Shown here in pieces: positions 16,442 to 25,152 of a stretch of 64,000 nucleotides of DNA (the stretch's first letter is position 1; each line of letters opens with the position of its first letter). The notes beneath the pieces are model-generated. The model was not told the origin of the DNA. It did no database searches and saw only the letters and a program-made list of their open reading frames with translations. A program made the translations under genes and the position numbers. Source of the stretch: Paracoccus xiamenensis (GTDB lineage: Bacteria; Pseudomonadota; Alphaproteobacteria; Rhodobacterales; Rhodobacteraceae); contig NZ_JAAOHY010000001.1 of assembly GCF_011308835.1 (NCBI RefSeq), forward strand, positions 372,001-436,000. The letters are read 5' to 3'.

Positions 16442-17410
16442 CTAGAGGTAGTTTTCCGGGTTAACCGCGTCAAAGCCTTTGCGGACTTCGAAATGGATGG
16501 CGCCAGAGCCTCCGGCGGTGCCGATCTTCTGACCTGCTTTGACCTGGTCGCCCTTTTGTACCGACAGTTGCGACATGCCAGCATAAACGGTCATCAATTC
16601 ACCCTCATGCCGGATCACCACGATGGGGACGCCATCGGTGTCACGGGTGATCGCGGCGACGCGGCCGCCGCCGGCGGCCTTCACCTCGGTCCCGGTTGGG
16701 GCAGAGATGTCGATGCCGTCGTTTCGGCCCTTGCTGAAGGTCCGGGTGATGGAACCGGCAACCGGCATCTGGAATTTGCCAGAACCCGATGCCGCCGTCC
16801 GGGTTGCGCCCAGATCGGGCGTTGTCGGCTTGGCGACCGGCGTGGTCGTCGGGGCGGTTTTCTCGTTCGGCAGGGGCGTGGCCGCCGAAGGGGGCATGGG
16901 CGTGGGCGATCCCTGACCGGGCGCAGTAAGCGTGCTGCCGCCAGCCACTTGCCGGGCGGGGATGTTCAAGGTCTGACCGACCTTCAGCACCATGTTGGTG
17001 TCCAGATTGTTGGCCGTCGCCAGGTCCTGGATAGAGATCCCGTATCTGCGCGCAACCGACCAGCCGGTCTCGCCAGCAACGACGCGGTGCGTGGTCGCTG
17101 GGGTCATGGCGGTCTGCGCCGTCTGGCTGGTGGCAGGACTGCGCCCGCCGGGCACGTCGGGCGTGGCGACACCTTGGCCAGCATAGGGGTCAGTCACCGT
17201 CTGGCCGGCGGCTGTCGCGCCGCTGCCGGCAGTCGCGCCCGCACCCGGAATGCCCGGCATGCTGGTCGCCCCCGAAGGTTGCGGCATGCGCGCGCTGATC
17301 CCTTTGCCGAGCGTCGCGATGTCCTGCTGGACCACCGGGAAAGCCTGACACCCCGCCAGCATCGCGGTCAGCGACAGCGTCGCCGCAGTTTTGAAGATTG
17401 CACTGCTCAT
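16442..17410 (-). CDS. NlpD-like lipoprotein: LysM plus degenerate LytM domain
   Basis: A 322-residue envelope lipoprotein with lipobox LAGC at residues 18-21. A LysM peptidoglycan-binding domain lies at about 108-152 and an M23/LytM fold at about 213-322. The peptidase zinc site is broken: the first histidine of HxGxD is Asn230, with Asp234 kept, and the HxH motif reads AIH at 304-306. Like E. coli NlpD and EnvC it is therefore probably an amidase activator rather than an enzyme; that is inference from the residues. Order surE-pcm-nlpD matches E. coli. The start is ATG 17410, chosen because the signal sequence begins there although the frame is open further upstream. Confidence 0.87.
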   Translation of the reverse strand: MSSAIFKTAATLSLTAMLAGCQAFPVVQQDIATLGKGISARMPQPSGATSMPGIPGAGATAGSGATAAGQTVTDPYAGQGVATPDVPGGRSPATSQTAQTAMTPATTHRVVAGETGWSVARRYGISIQDLATANNLDTNMVLKVGQTLNIPARQVAGGSTLTAPGQGSPTPMPPSAATPLPNEKTAPTTTPVAKPTTPDLGATRTAASGSGKFQMPVAGSITRTFSKGRNDGIDISAPTGTEVKAAGGGRVAAITRDTDGVPIVVIRHEGELMTVYAGMSQLSVQKGDQVKAGQKIGTAGGSGAIHFEVRKGFDAVNPENYL

Positions 17411-17462
17411 TCTTCGCGCCCATTCCTTCCGCCACGAACCGTCCGGCCGGCAAAAGGCGGCC

Positions 17463-18134
17463 TCAGCTGGGGCCCAAACCTTCGACCAAGGGCACGAAGC
17501 GCACCTGGCGCAGCTCGTGGTAATCAAAGCCTGTCTCTGTCCGGTTGACCCGGATCAATGTCTGCACCGCATCGGATTGTCCGACCGGCACCACCATGAT
17601 ACCGCCGATTTTCAGCTGCGCCAAGAGAGGGCCGGGCGGATCCTCGGCTGCAGCGGTGACAATGATGCGATCAAAGGGCGCCTGTTCGGGCAGGCCGTGG
17701 CTCCCATCGGTCAGCCGGACGGTGATGTTCGACAGCCGCAGGCGCTGGAACAGCACCTCGGCATCGGCCACCAGCCGGCGGTGGCGTTCCACCGTATAGA
17801 CGCGGCGGCACAGGCCCGACAGCACGGCGGCCTGATAGCCCGATCCCGTCCCCACCTCCAGCACGGTATCGCGCGGGCCGGGGTTCAGCGCCTGGGTCAT
17901 CAGCCCCACGACCGAGGGCTGGCTGATCGTCTGACCGCATTGGATCGGCAACGGCGTGTCGTCATAGGCGCGATCCTCGAAATGGCCACGCACGAATTCG
18001 CCGCGGTCGATGCACTCCATCGCCGCCAGCACGCGCGGATCGGTCACGCCATGCGACCGCAGCTGGAACAGGAAACGCATCTTGCGCTCTGCCAGGTCCT
18101 CGGCGTCTTCGGCGCGGTCGTCTTCGTCGGTCAT
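17463..18134 (-). CDS. pcm: Protein-L-isoaspartate O-methyltransferase
   Basis: Repairs isoaspartyl residues in aged proteins using S-adenosylmethionine. The 223-residue protein has motif [19 protein letters not shown] near residues 90-107, the preceding [15 protein letters not shown] active-site block, and [22 protein letters not shown]. These fit authentic Pcm well. The start is ATG 18134, which overlaps the surE stop codon as ATGA, showing translational coupling; the open frame continues upstream only as a shadow of surE. It lies between surE and the nlpD-like gene, the classic stationary-phase repair and envelope cluster. Confidence 0.95.
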   Translation of the reverse strand: MTDEDDRAEDAEDLAERKMRFLFQLRSHGVTDPRVLAAMECIDRGEFVRGHFEDRAYDDTPLPIQCGQTISQPSVVGLMTQALNPGPRDTVLEVGTGSGYQAAVLSGLCRRVYTVERHRRLVADAEVLFQRLRLSNITVRLTDGSHGLPEQAPFDRIIVTAAAEDPPGPLLAQLKIGGIMVVPVGQSDAVQTLIRVNRTETGFDYHELRQVRFVPLVEGLGPS

Positions 18135-18922
18135 CCCCGCAACGCCTCCTGCAGGGCGCTCAGCGAGGCGTGGCAGGTCAGATCCGCGCGCATCGGCGTG
18201 ACCGAGATATAGCCGTCCAGATTCGCCTCGACATCGCTGTCGGGGGTCGCGGGGCGGTCCTGCGGCGCGCCGCGCACCCACAGGAAGCGGCGGCCATTGG
18301 GCGCGATGAAGGGCTCGACCCCGAAGCCCGGCCCGACCCGGCGGCCCTGCGGAACAACCCGCAGGCCCTTGACCTCGGCGGCGGGAACGGGCGGGAAGTT
18401 CAGGTTATAGAACAGGCGGAAATCCGCGTCCGAGGTCCAGTCGGCCCGGTCGAGCAATTGCCGGATGATGGCCGCGCCATGCTTGCGGGCGGTTTCGAAC
18501 GGATCGGGCTGATCGCGCAGCGCCTGGCCGAAATATTGCGACAGCGCCACCGCCGGCAGACCCTGCAGCGCGGCTTCCATCGCGCCGCCGACCGTGCCGG
18601 AATAAACCGCGTTTTCGCCCGAATTGTTGCCCGCATTCACGCCAGAGATCACCAGATCGGGCGGATTGTCCTTCATCACGTCATAGACGGCGGCCAGAAC
18701 GCAATCGGCGGGGCTGCCTTCGGCGGCATAGCGGCGTTCGGACAGGCGGGCGACCATGGTCGGATGCGCATAGGAAATGCAATGCGCCACACCCGACTGT
18801 TCAAAGGCCGGTGCGACCACCCAGACCTCGCCATCGGGGCCGGCCAGCTCGGCCGCGATCTCCTCGGCGACCTGCAATCCAGGGGCGTTGATGCCGTCGT
18901 CATTGGTGATGAGAATCCGCAT
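18131..18922 (-). CDS. surE: 5'/3'-nucleotidase SurE
   Basis: A metal-dependent phosphatase acting on nucleoside monophosphates, associated with stationary-phase survival. The 263-residue protein starts [14 protein letters not shown], placing the metal-binding aspartates at residues 8 and 9. The [20 protein letters not shown] segment near 95-114 supplies the remaining metal ligands. It is the first gene of the minus-strand surE-pcm unit and overlaps pcm by 4 nt. A good promoter lies upstream, back to back with the TauE promoter. Confidence 0.96.
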   Translation of the reverse strand: MRILITNDDGINAPGLQVAEEIAAELAGPDGEVWVVAPAFEQSGVAHCISYAHPTMVARLSERRYAAEGSPADCVLAAVYDVMKDNPPDLVISGVNAGNNSGENAVYSGTVGGAMEAALQGLPAVALSQYFGQALRDQPDPFETARKHGAAIIRQLLDRADWTSDADFRLFYNLNFPPVPAAEVKGLRVVPQGRRVGPGFGVEPFIAPNGRRFLWVRGAPQDRPATPDSDVEANLDGYISVTPMRADLTCHASLSALQEALRG

Positions 18923-18958
18923 GCAGTACCTTCGCCCATTTTTTCCTTGCCGGATCCA

Positions 18959-18987
18959 TGATTATCCGGCGCCCGGCAAGGCGGCAA
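18959..18987 (-). promoter_or_regulatory. Predicted surE promoter
   Basis: On the minus strand TTGCCG and TAATCA are separated by 17 nt. The -10 ends 36 nt before the surE ATG. Confidence 0.55.
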
Positions 18988-18990
18988 CCC

Positions 18991-19011
18991 GCACATTATT
19001 TGCGAATGTGC
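18991..19011. promoter_or_regulatory. Inverted repeat between divergent promoters
   Basis: GCACATT and AATGTGC form perfect 7-bp arms around 7 nt, lying between the -35 boxes of the surE and TauE promoters. This is the size and position expected of an operator. The regulator is unknown; ArsR-family sites such as those controlling sulfur exporters have comparable spacing, but the match is loose. Confidence 0.45.
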
Positions 19012-19013
19012 CT

Positions 19014-19042
19014 TTGACGAGCGCCCCCCTCATTGGCTAGAT
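19014..19042 (+). promoter_or_regulatory. Predicted promoter of the TauE/SafE gene
   Basis: TTGACG, a 17-nt spacer and CTAGAT. A transcript would begin near 19049, which excludes the ATG at 19041 and supports the start at 19068. Confidence 0.55.
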
Positions 19043-19067
19043 GATCCCACCCGAGCAGGCGCGCGCA

Positions 19068-19979
19068 ATGCAGATCTATCTTCCCATCGCCGAGGTTGCG
19101 GTGAACGCTTTCACGCTGATCGGCCTGGGCGGTATCGTCGGGCTGATGAGCGGCATGTTCGGCGTGGGCGGCGGCTTTCTGATCACGCCGCTGCTGTTCT
19201 TCATCGGCATCCCGCCCGCGATCGCGGTCGCCACCGGGGCCAATCAGGTCGTGGCTTCGTCGGTGTCGGGGGTGCTGGGGCATGTCAAACGGCGCTCGGT
19301 CGATTTTCGCATGGGCACGGTGCTGTTGGTCGGCGGCCTGATCGGTTCGGCGCTGGGGGTGCTGGTCTTCAACCTGCTGCAACGGCTGGGCCAGGTCGAG
19401 CTGGTGGTGCAGATCAGCTATGTGGTGATGCTGGGCGTCGTCGGTTCGATGATGCTGGTCGAAAGCCTGCGCGCGCTGCGCCGGACCAGGCGAGGCGCGC
19501 GCGCCAAGCGCCGCGCCCATGGCTGGATCCACACGCTGCCCTTCAAGGTGAAGTTCCGCACCTCGGGGCTGTATCTCAGCGTCATCCCCCCGCTGATTGT
19601 GGGGATGCTGGTGGGGGTGCTGTCTGCGATGATGGGGGTGGGCGGCGGCTTCATTATGGTCCCGGCGATGATCTATCTGCTGGGGATGCCGACCAAGGTG
19701 GTGATCGGGACGTCGCTGTTTCAGATCACCTTCGTGACCGCTTTCACCACGCTGATGCACGCGATCAGCTATAACACCGTCGATGTCATGCTTGCGGTGC
19801 TGCTGATCGTCGGCGGTGTGACCGGTGCGCAGATCGGTGCCTATCTGGGCGCCCGACTGCGGGCGGAACAGCTGCGTATCCTGCTGGCGCTGGTAGTGCT
19901 GGCGGTCTGCGTCAAGCTGGCGATGGATCTGTTCCTGACGCCCGACGACCTGTATTCGCTGACACCGGGGATCGTGTGA
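19068..19979 (+). CDS. TauE/SafE family sulfite/organosulfonate exporter
   Basis: A 303-residue inner-membrane protein with about eight hydrophobic segments in two repeats. Each repeat carries the family glycine motif, GMFGVGGGFLITP and MMGVGGGFIMVPA. Family members export small anions such as sulfite or sulfoacetate; the substrate here is not shown. I chose ATG 19068 (MQIYLPIAE) over ATG 19041 because the predicted -10 box overlaps the latter. Its stop codon shares one base with the start of the next gene, so the two are translationally coupled. Confidence 0.88.
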   Translation: MQIYLPIAEVAVNAFTLIGLGGIVGLMSGMFGVGGGFLITPLLFFIGIPPAIAVATGANQVVASSVSGVLGHVKRRSVDFRMGTVLLVGGLIGSALGVLVFNLLQRLGQVELVVQISYVVMLGVVGSMMLVESLRALRRTRRGARAKRRAHGWIHTLPFKVKFRTSGLYLSVIPPLIVGMLVGVLSAMMGVGGGFIMVPAMIYLLGMPTKVVIGTSLFQITFVTAFTTLMHAISYNTVDVMLAVLLIVGGVTGAQIGAYLGARLRAEQLRILLALVVLAVCVKLAMDLFLTPDDLYSLTPGIV

Positions 19980-20875
19980 TGCGCGGGATCATCCTTTGTC
20001 TGGGGGTGGCGCTGGGGCAGGCGGCCTGGGCGCAGGACGTGCCGCAGCCGGAAACGCAGCCCGCACCGGCACAGGTCGATGCCACCGACACCGTGCCGCC
20101 GATCATGTCCTATCCCTTGCCGTTGACCAATGGCGGCACGTCCGGCGCGTCGGCACCGCAGGCACCCGAACAGGTGGTGGCTGGCATGTCCTCGGATGCG
20201 GTATCGATCACCACCAGTTTCGACGGGTCCGAGATCCTGCTTTACGGTGCCGTCAAGCGCGAGACGCCGATCCCCTCCAGCAGCCTCTTGCAGGTGATCG
20301 CCACGGTCGAGGGGCCCTCGCGCAGCGTCACCATCCGCCGGAAAGAACGCCGCTTCGGCATCTGGGTGAACACGGAAAGCGTCGTCGTCGGTGCCGCGCC
20401 CAGCTTCTATGCCGTCGCCACCACCGCGCCCCTGCGCCTGATCCTCGACCCCGAGGAGGACGCCCGGTTCCGCATTTCCATCCCGACCGCCATGCGCAGC
20501 TTTGCCCGGCCGCTTGATGTCGAGGACCCGGTGGAGTTCACCGAGGCGATGATCGACATGCGCATGGCCGAGGGCAGCTATCGGCTGGATGACGGTGCGG
20601 TGACGCTGGTTGACGACACGCTGTTTCGTGCCGATTTCCGCCTGCCTGCCAATCTGGTCGAGGGCACCTATAAGACCCGGATTTTCCTGCTGCGCCAGGG
20701 CCGGGTCATCGACAGCTATTCCGCGCCGCTGGAGGTGCGTAAGGTCGGGCTGGAACGCTGGCTGTATCGGCTGGCCTTCGATCAGCCGCTGGTCTATGGG
20801 CTGATGTCGCTGCTGATCGCGGCGGTGGCGGGCTGGGGCGCATCAGCGGCGTTCCGCGCCTTGCAACGCGAATAG
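19979..20875 (+). CDS. TIGR02186 family exported and membrane-anchored protein
   Basis: A 298-residue protein with an N-terminal signal (GIILCLGVALGQAAWAQ) and one hydrophobic segment near the C-terminus (LVYGLMSLLIAAVAGWGASAAF). The region between is probably periplasmic. It matches the alphaproteobacterial family TIGR02186, which usually sits directly after a TauE/SafE exporter, as here, and probably works with it; its biochemical role is unknown. The ATG overlaps the exporter's stop by one base. Confidence 0.82.
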   Translation: MRGIILCLGVALGQAAWAQDVPQPETQPAPAQVDATDTVPPIMSYPLPLTNGGTSGASAPQAPEQVVAGMSSDAVSITTSFDGSEILLYGAVKRETPIPSSSLLQVIATVEGPSRSVTIRRKERRFGIWVNTESVVVGAAPSFYAVATTAPLRLILDPEEDARFRISIPTAMRSFARPLDVEDPVEFTEAMIDMRMAEGSYRLDDGAVTLVDDTLFRADFRLPANLVEGTYKTRIFLLRQGRVIDSYSAPLEVRKVGLERWLYRLAFDQPLVYGLMSLLIAAVAGWGASAAFRALQRE

Positions 20876-20916
20876 CGCGGCTTGCAGCCGATGGGCGGAC
20901 AGGGCTAGATCGGGCC

Positions 20917-22656
20917 ATGGCAAAGACCAAGAAGACCAATCTTTTCGCACGCGTCTGGCGCGACTATCTGAAGGCCTACTGGCCGAGGATGAGCGTCGCG
21001 CTGTTCTTCATGGTGATCGAGGGTTCGACCCTGGCGGTGCTCAGCTGGATGCTTAAGCCGCTGTTCGATCGGGTCTTCGTGGCCGGAGAAAGCGACGCGA
21101 TGTGGTGGGTCGGCGGCAGCATCTTTGCGCTGTTCGTGATCCGGGCCGTGACTTCGGTCATCAACCGCAGCCTGCTGGTGTCGGTCCAGCAGAGGGTCGG
21201 CACCAGAATGCAGGTCGACCTGCTGGCCCATATCATGCGGCTGGACATGAGCTTTTTCCAGCAGAACCCGCCCGGCGCGCTGATCGAACGCATTCAGGGC
21301 GACACCAAGGCGGTGCAGGGGATCTGGCAGACCTTCATCACCGGGGCCGGGCGCGATATCGTGGCGCTGGTGGCGCTGTTCTATGTCGCCATCAAGATCG
21401 ACCCGGAATGGACCGTCGCGGCGCTGATCGGTGCGCCGCTGCTGATCCTGCCGACGGTCTGGGTGCAGCGTTATGTCCGGCGCAAGACGCGGGCCTCGCG
21501 ACAGAACGCGTCGGACCGGGCCACCCGCATCGACGAGGTGCTGCACGGCATCGGCACGGTGCGGCTGAACCGGATCGAGGACCGCCAGACCGCGCGTTTT
21601 TCCGCCATCGTCGACCGCATCCGCCGGATGGAGGTCAAGATTGCCGCAACCGGTGCCGTGGTGCCGGCGCTGATCGACGTCGTCACCGGACTGGGCTTTG
21701 TCGGCGTGTTGGCGCTTGGCGGGGCCGAGGTCACGCGGGGCGAGCGCAGCGTCGGTGATTTCATGGCCTTCTTCGCGGCGCTGTCGCTGGCCTTCCAGCC
21801 GCTGCGCCGCTTGGGTGGGCTGGCCGGGTCGTGGCAGGTTGCTGCCGCCAGTCTGGAACGCATCTATCAGATCCTCGACATCCAGCCCTCGGTCCAGTCC
21901 GGCCCGCGGACGGAACCGCCGCCCGACACGCGCATCGCCTTTGACGAGGTGTTCCTCAGCTATGGCGATACGCAGGTGCTGCGCGGGCTCAGCTTTGTGG
22001 CCGAAGCGGGGCAGACCACTGCGCTTGTCGGGCCGTCGGGCGCGGGCAAGACCACGGTGTTCAACCTGCTGACGCGGATGACCGATCCCGACGGGGGCAA
22101 GATCACGCTGGGCGGGGTCGCGCTGCCCGAGTTCGACCTGGCAGTGCTGCGAGACGAGTTCTCGGTGGTGTCGCAGGATCCCGCGCTGTTTGACGAAACC
22201 CTGCGTGAAAACATCACCTTGGGCCGGGAAGTTGACGAAGACGACTTGGTCCGGGCAACCCGCAGCGCCCATGTCGCCGATTTCGCCGCCGCCATGCCCC
22301 TGGGGTTGGACAGCCCGGCCGGCCCGCGCGGATCGGCGCTGTCGGGCGGGCAGCGCCAACGCGTGGCCATTGCCCGCGCCGTGCTGCGCGACGCGCCGGT
22401 GCTGCTGCTGGACGAGGCGACCTCGGCCCTTGATGCGGCGTCCGAACGGCTGGTGCAGGAGGCGTTGGACGGGCTGTCGCGCGGGCGCACCACGCTGGTG
22501 ATCGCGCACCGGCTTTCGACCATTCGCAATGCTGACAAGATCGTCGTGTTGGAGGCCGGGCGGGTTGTGGAACAGGGCAGCCATGACCAATTGATGGCCG
22601 AAGGCGGGGCTTATGCCGCGCTTGTGCATCTGCAATTCGGAGATACCACGTCATGA
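20917..22656 (+). CDS. ABC exporter, ATP-binding and permease half-transporter (MsbA-like)
   Basis: A 579-residue half-transporter. An N-terminal membrane domain of about six segments (residues 20-310) is followed by an ATPase domain with Walker A GPSGAGKTT, signature LSGGQRQRVAIARAVL and Walker B VLLLDEATSALD. Overall it resembles the lipid/drug exporter group that includes MsbA, but lipid A export cannot be concluded from sequence. Its end overlaps the start of ygfZ by 4 nt, making an ABC exporter-ygfZ-dinB operon. ATG 20917 comes after a 41-nt gap from the TIGR02186 gene. Confidence 0.9.
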   Translation: MAKTKKTNLFARVWRDYLKAYWPRMSVALFFMVIEGSTLAVLSWMLKPLFDRVFVAGESDAMWWVGGSIFALFVIRAVTSVINRSLLVSVQQRVGTRMQVDLLAHIMRLDMSFFQQNPPGALIERIQGDTKAVQGIWQTFITGAGRDIVALVALFYVAIKIDPEWTVAALIGAPLLILPTVWVQRYVRRKTRASRQNASDRATRIDEVLHGIGTVRLNRIEDRQTARFSAIVDRIRRMEVKIAATGAVVPALIDVVTGLGFVGVLALGGAEVTRGERSVGDFMAFFAALSLAFQPLRRLGGLAGSWQVAAASLERIYQILDIQPSVQSGPRTEPPPDTRIAFDEVFLSYGDTQVLRGLSFVAEAGQTTALVGPSGAGKTTVFNLLTRMTDPDGGKITLGGVALPEFDLAVLRDEFSVVSQDPALFDETLRENITLGREVDEDDLVRATRSAHVADFAAAMPLGLDSPAGPRGSALSGGQRQRVAIARAVLRDAPVLLLDEATSALDAASERLVQEALDGLSRGRTTLVIAHRLSTIRNADKIVVLEAGRVVEQGSHDQLMAEGGAYAALVHLQFGDTTS

Positions 22657-23378
22657 ATGCGCGTCGCCTGCTGCGTCTGTCCGGCCCGGATGCCGGCGAA
22701 TTTCTGCAAGGTCTGGTTACCAATGATGTGCGCCGCGCCCCAATCTATGCGGCGCTGCTGACGCCTCAGGGCAAGTACCTGGCCGATTTCTTCGTCATTG
22801 CCGATGGCGACGGCTTTCTGCTGGACGTGGCGGCGGGTCAGGCTGACGACCTGCTGCGGCGGCTGGCGATGTACAAGCTGCGCGCCAAGGTCGAGATCGC
22901 CGAAGATCCGCGCGCCGTCACCCGCGGCACCGGCCCCGCACCGGACGGCGCCATCGCCGATCCGCGCGATCCGGCGCTTGGCTGGCGCGGCTATGGTCTG
23001 GGCGCGGATGATGCGACCGACTGGGATGCGATCCGCGTCGCGTATCTGGTGCCCGAAGCCGGGGCAGAGCTGATCCCGAATGACAGCTTCATCCTGGAAA
23101 TGGGGTTTGAGCGCCTGCACGGCGTCGATTTCCGCAAGGGCTGCTATGTCGGGCAAGAGGTTACCGCGCGGATGAAGCACAAGACCCAGTTGCGCAAGGG
23201 TCTTGCCCGCGTGTCACTGGATGCGCCGGTGCCGCCCGGTACACCGATCCTGACCGCCGACGGGCGCGAGGCTGGCACCGTCTTCACCCAATCCGGCGGG
23301 CGCGGCATCGCCTATCTGCGCTTTGACCGCATGGCCGAGGGGATGCACGCCGCAGGGGTGCCCGTCCACCCGGAATGA
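22653..23378 (+). CDS. ygfZ: YgfZ/GcvT family folate-binding Fe-S maturation factor
   Basis: A 241-residue folate-dependent protein needed for activity of some iron-sulfur enzymes such as MiaB in E. coli. The diagnostic family motif KGCYVGQEVTARMKHK lies near residues 160-175, with the conserved cysteine at its third position. The N-terminal LSGPDAGEFLQGLVTNDV segment is the typical GcvT-like opening. It overlaps the upstream ABC gene and the downstream dinB by 4 nt each (ATGA), so the three are translationally coupled. Confidence 0.93.
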   Translation: MNARRLLRLSGPDAGEFLQGLVTNDVRRAPIYAALLTPQGKYLADFFVIADGDGFLLDVAAGQADDLLRRLAMYKLRAKVEIAEDPRAVTRGTGPAPDGAIADPRDPALGWRGYGLGADDATDWDAIRVAYLVPEAGAELIPNDSFILEMGFERLHGVDFRKGCYVGQEVTARMKHKTQLRKGLARVSLDAPVPPGTPILTADGREAGTVFTQSGGRGIAYLRFDRMAEGMHAAGVPVHPE

Positions 23379-24454
23379 GTGTGGACGCGCCTGTCCGCCG
23401 CATCGTCCATGTCGATATGGACGCATTTTTTGCCTCGGTCGAACAGCGCGACAACCCGGAATTGCGCGGCAAGCCGGTGGCCGTGGGCGGTGCCAGCAAG
23501 CGCGGCGTGGTGGCGGCCGCCAGCTATGAGGCGCGGCGCTTTGGCGTCCGATCAGCCATGCCATCGGTCACTGCGGCGCGGCGCTGCCCGGAACTGATCT
23601 TCGTGCGCCCCCGGTTCGAGGTCTACCGCGCCGTCAGCCAGCAGATCCGCGAGATCTTCGCCCGCTATACCGCGCTGATCGAGCCGCTGTCGCTGGACGA
23701 GGCCTATCTGGACCTGACCGACCGGCTGGCGCCGGGCATGACCGCATCGGCCACGGCGGCTGAAATTCGCGCCGCGATCCTGGCCGAGACCGGCCTGACC
23801 GCCAGCGCCGGCATCAGCTATTGCAAGTTTCTGGCCAAGATCGCCTCGGATCAAAGAAAGCCCAACGGGCAATTCGTCATCCCGCCCGAACGCGGGGTGG
23901 ATTTCATCGCGGCCCTGCCGATCGACAAGTTCCACGGCATCGGCCCGGCCACTGCCGCCCGGATGCGTGCATTGGGGATCGAGACCGGCGCCGATCTGCG
24001 CGCCATGGGGCAGGTTTTCCTAGAGGCGCGTTTCGGGAAATCGGGGCGCTGGTACTGGAATATCTCTCAAGGAATCGACAACCGCGCTGTCAGCCCCGAC
24101 CGCGTCCGCAAGTCGATTGGCGCCGAGACCACCTATTTCGACGACCTCCATGATCTGGCCGCGGGGCAGGAGGCGTTGGTACCGCTGGCTGAGAAAGTGT
24201 GGCGCCATGCAGAGCGGCTGGACGCGCACGGACGCACGGTGACATTGAAAGTCAAATTTGCCAATTTCCAGCAGATCACCCGCGCGCATTCGCTGAATCG
24301 GCCGGTGTCAAGCGGGGAAGAGCTATGTGGTATCGCTCAGGCCCTGCTGGCAGGGGTCATGCCCGATCAGCGGGGGGTGAGGTTGCTGGGGGTGACGCTG
24401 TCGGGTTTCGGGGGCAGGGAAACCCTGCCCGGACAGCTTGATTTGTTTGAATGA
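23375..24454 (+). CDS. dinB: DNA polymerase IV
   Basis: Translesion Y-family polymerase. The 359-residue protein has catalytic aspartates in IVHVDMDAFFASVEQ (residues 10-24) and the SLDEAYLDLT motif near 107-116. The helix-hairpin-helix segment (FHGIGPATAARMRALGI) and little-finger domain follow. The C-terminus QLDLFE resembles a beta-clamp binding peptide. A LexA box was not seen directly upstream, as expected for a gene whose start is embedded in ygfZ. It is the last gene of the ABC-ygfZ-dinB operon. Confidence 0.95.
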   Translation: MSVDAPVRRIVHVDMDAFFASVEQRDNPELRGKPVAVGGASKRGVVAAASYEARRFGVRSAMPSVTAARRCPELIFVRPRFEVYRAVSQQIREIFARYTALIEPLSLDEAYLDLTDRLAPGMTASATAAEIRAAILAETGLTASAGISYCKFLAKIASDQRKPNGQFVIPPERGVDFIAALPIDKFHGIGPATAARMRALGIETGADLRAMGQVFLEARFGKSGRWYWNISQGIDNRAVSPDRVRKSIGAETTYFDDLHDLAAGQEALVPLAEKVWRHAERLDAHGRTVTLKVKFANFQQITRAHSLNRPVSSGEELCGIAQALLAGVMPDQRGVRLLGVTLSGFGGRETLPGQLDLFE

Positions 24455-24676
24455 AACCCCAAATTTAAACGCAACCGGAACGGATCCTTTTGCGTTGCAC
24501 CCAAATAAGACTAAGGCGTGGACGGTGAGGTATGCTACTGACGCATGGCTGACATGAGGTTAGCGGTATACCGAATCAGTGGGTCATTGAGGTAGAGACA
24601 CCCACCACCCAGAAACGAGTCCGGGAAGAACGCCCATCCGGGGCGATTAGAAACATATTTGGTCAGGACGGTAAAG
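24455..24676. other. 222-nt leader or intergenic region with a 10-bp palindrome
   Basis: There is no gene I can support here. CGGTATACCG at 24564-24573 is a perfect 10-bp palindrome. Several TTG- and TA-rich strings (TTGCGT near 24491, TAAGAC near 24507) could be promoter elements. The composition is less GC-rich than the surroundings. A long leader or a small RNA is possible but not demonstrated. Confidence 0.4.
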
Positions 24677-24997
24677 ATGCGTGATTTCGTAGATGGATCT
24701 GCATTCAATTTCGAACAAGGTCAGCGCGCCCGCAAATTGTTCGCGGCCGTGGTACTGGCGGCATTGGACGACGCGATTGCTGACGACAAGAAATATGGCA
24801 ACGGCCCCGAACAGATCGCCCGTTGGGCACGCTCGCGCGATGGGCGCGAAGTGCTGTCCTGCGCGGGGATCGACCCGAACGAACGCGTTGTCAAAGGGCT
24901 GATGGAATTCGTTTCCAAGGGCGTGCGCACCTCTGTTGCGCTGTCGCGCGAGGAAAGCGAGCGCCGTCAGGCCGCCGAGGATGCCGAGGCCGCATAA
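24677..24997 (+). CDS. Small conserved protein, DUF6280-like
   Basis: A 106-residue protein rich in charged residues and without membrane segments. It contains RARKLFAAVVLAALDDAIADDKKYGNG and a segment around WARSRDGREVLSCAGIDPNERV. I recall near-identical sequences in most Rhodobacteraceae under DUF6280, with unknown function; such conservation suggests an ancestral core role. ATG 24677 (MRDFVDG) follows GGACGGTAAAG; an upstream ATG at 24659 lacks a ribosome-binding site. It is monocistronic, with a long upstream region and a strong terminator. Confidence 0.75.
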   Translation: MRDFVDGSAFNFEQGQRARKLFAAVVLAALDDAIADDKKYGNGPEQIARWARSRDGREVLSCAGIDPNERVVKGLMEFVSKGVRTSVALSREESERRQAAEDAEAA

Positions 24998-25023
24998 GCC
25001 TTGCGCAAATATCGGCTGTAATA

Positions 25024-25051
25024 AAAACGCCGCCCCTCGGGGCGGCGTTTT
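25024..25051 (+). terminator. Terminator after the DUF6280-like gene
   Basis: AAAACGCCGCCCC, TC, GGGGCGGCGTTTT: a perfect 13-bp stem with flanking A and T runs, able to act on both strands. Confidence 0.9.
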
Positions 25052-25152
25052 GCATTTGGGCTTCAATGCGAAGGCGCGGGGCCGAAATGCCGATAAACAA
25101 GGTCGGACGGATCCGGTCGCGCTGCGTCGGGCTCTGCAATGCCCTCGCGCTT

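Noticed and set aside
16288-16584. Short minus-strand frame between the popZ-like and nlpD-like genes.
   Set aside because: It overlaps the nlpD-like gene in another frame, has random composition and no ribosome-binding site.
16442-17410. Active M23 endopeptidase.
   Set aside because: The zinc histidine is Asn230 and the HxH motif reads AIH, so catalysis is unlikely.
24455-24676. Riboswitch or known structured RNA before the DUF6280-like gene.
   Set aside because: No recognisable aptamer core or extended helices by eye; only a short palindrome.
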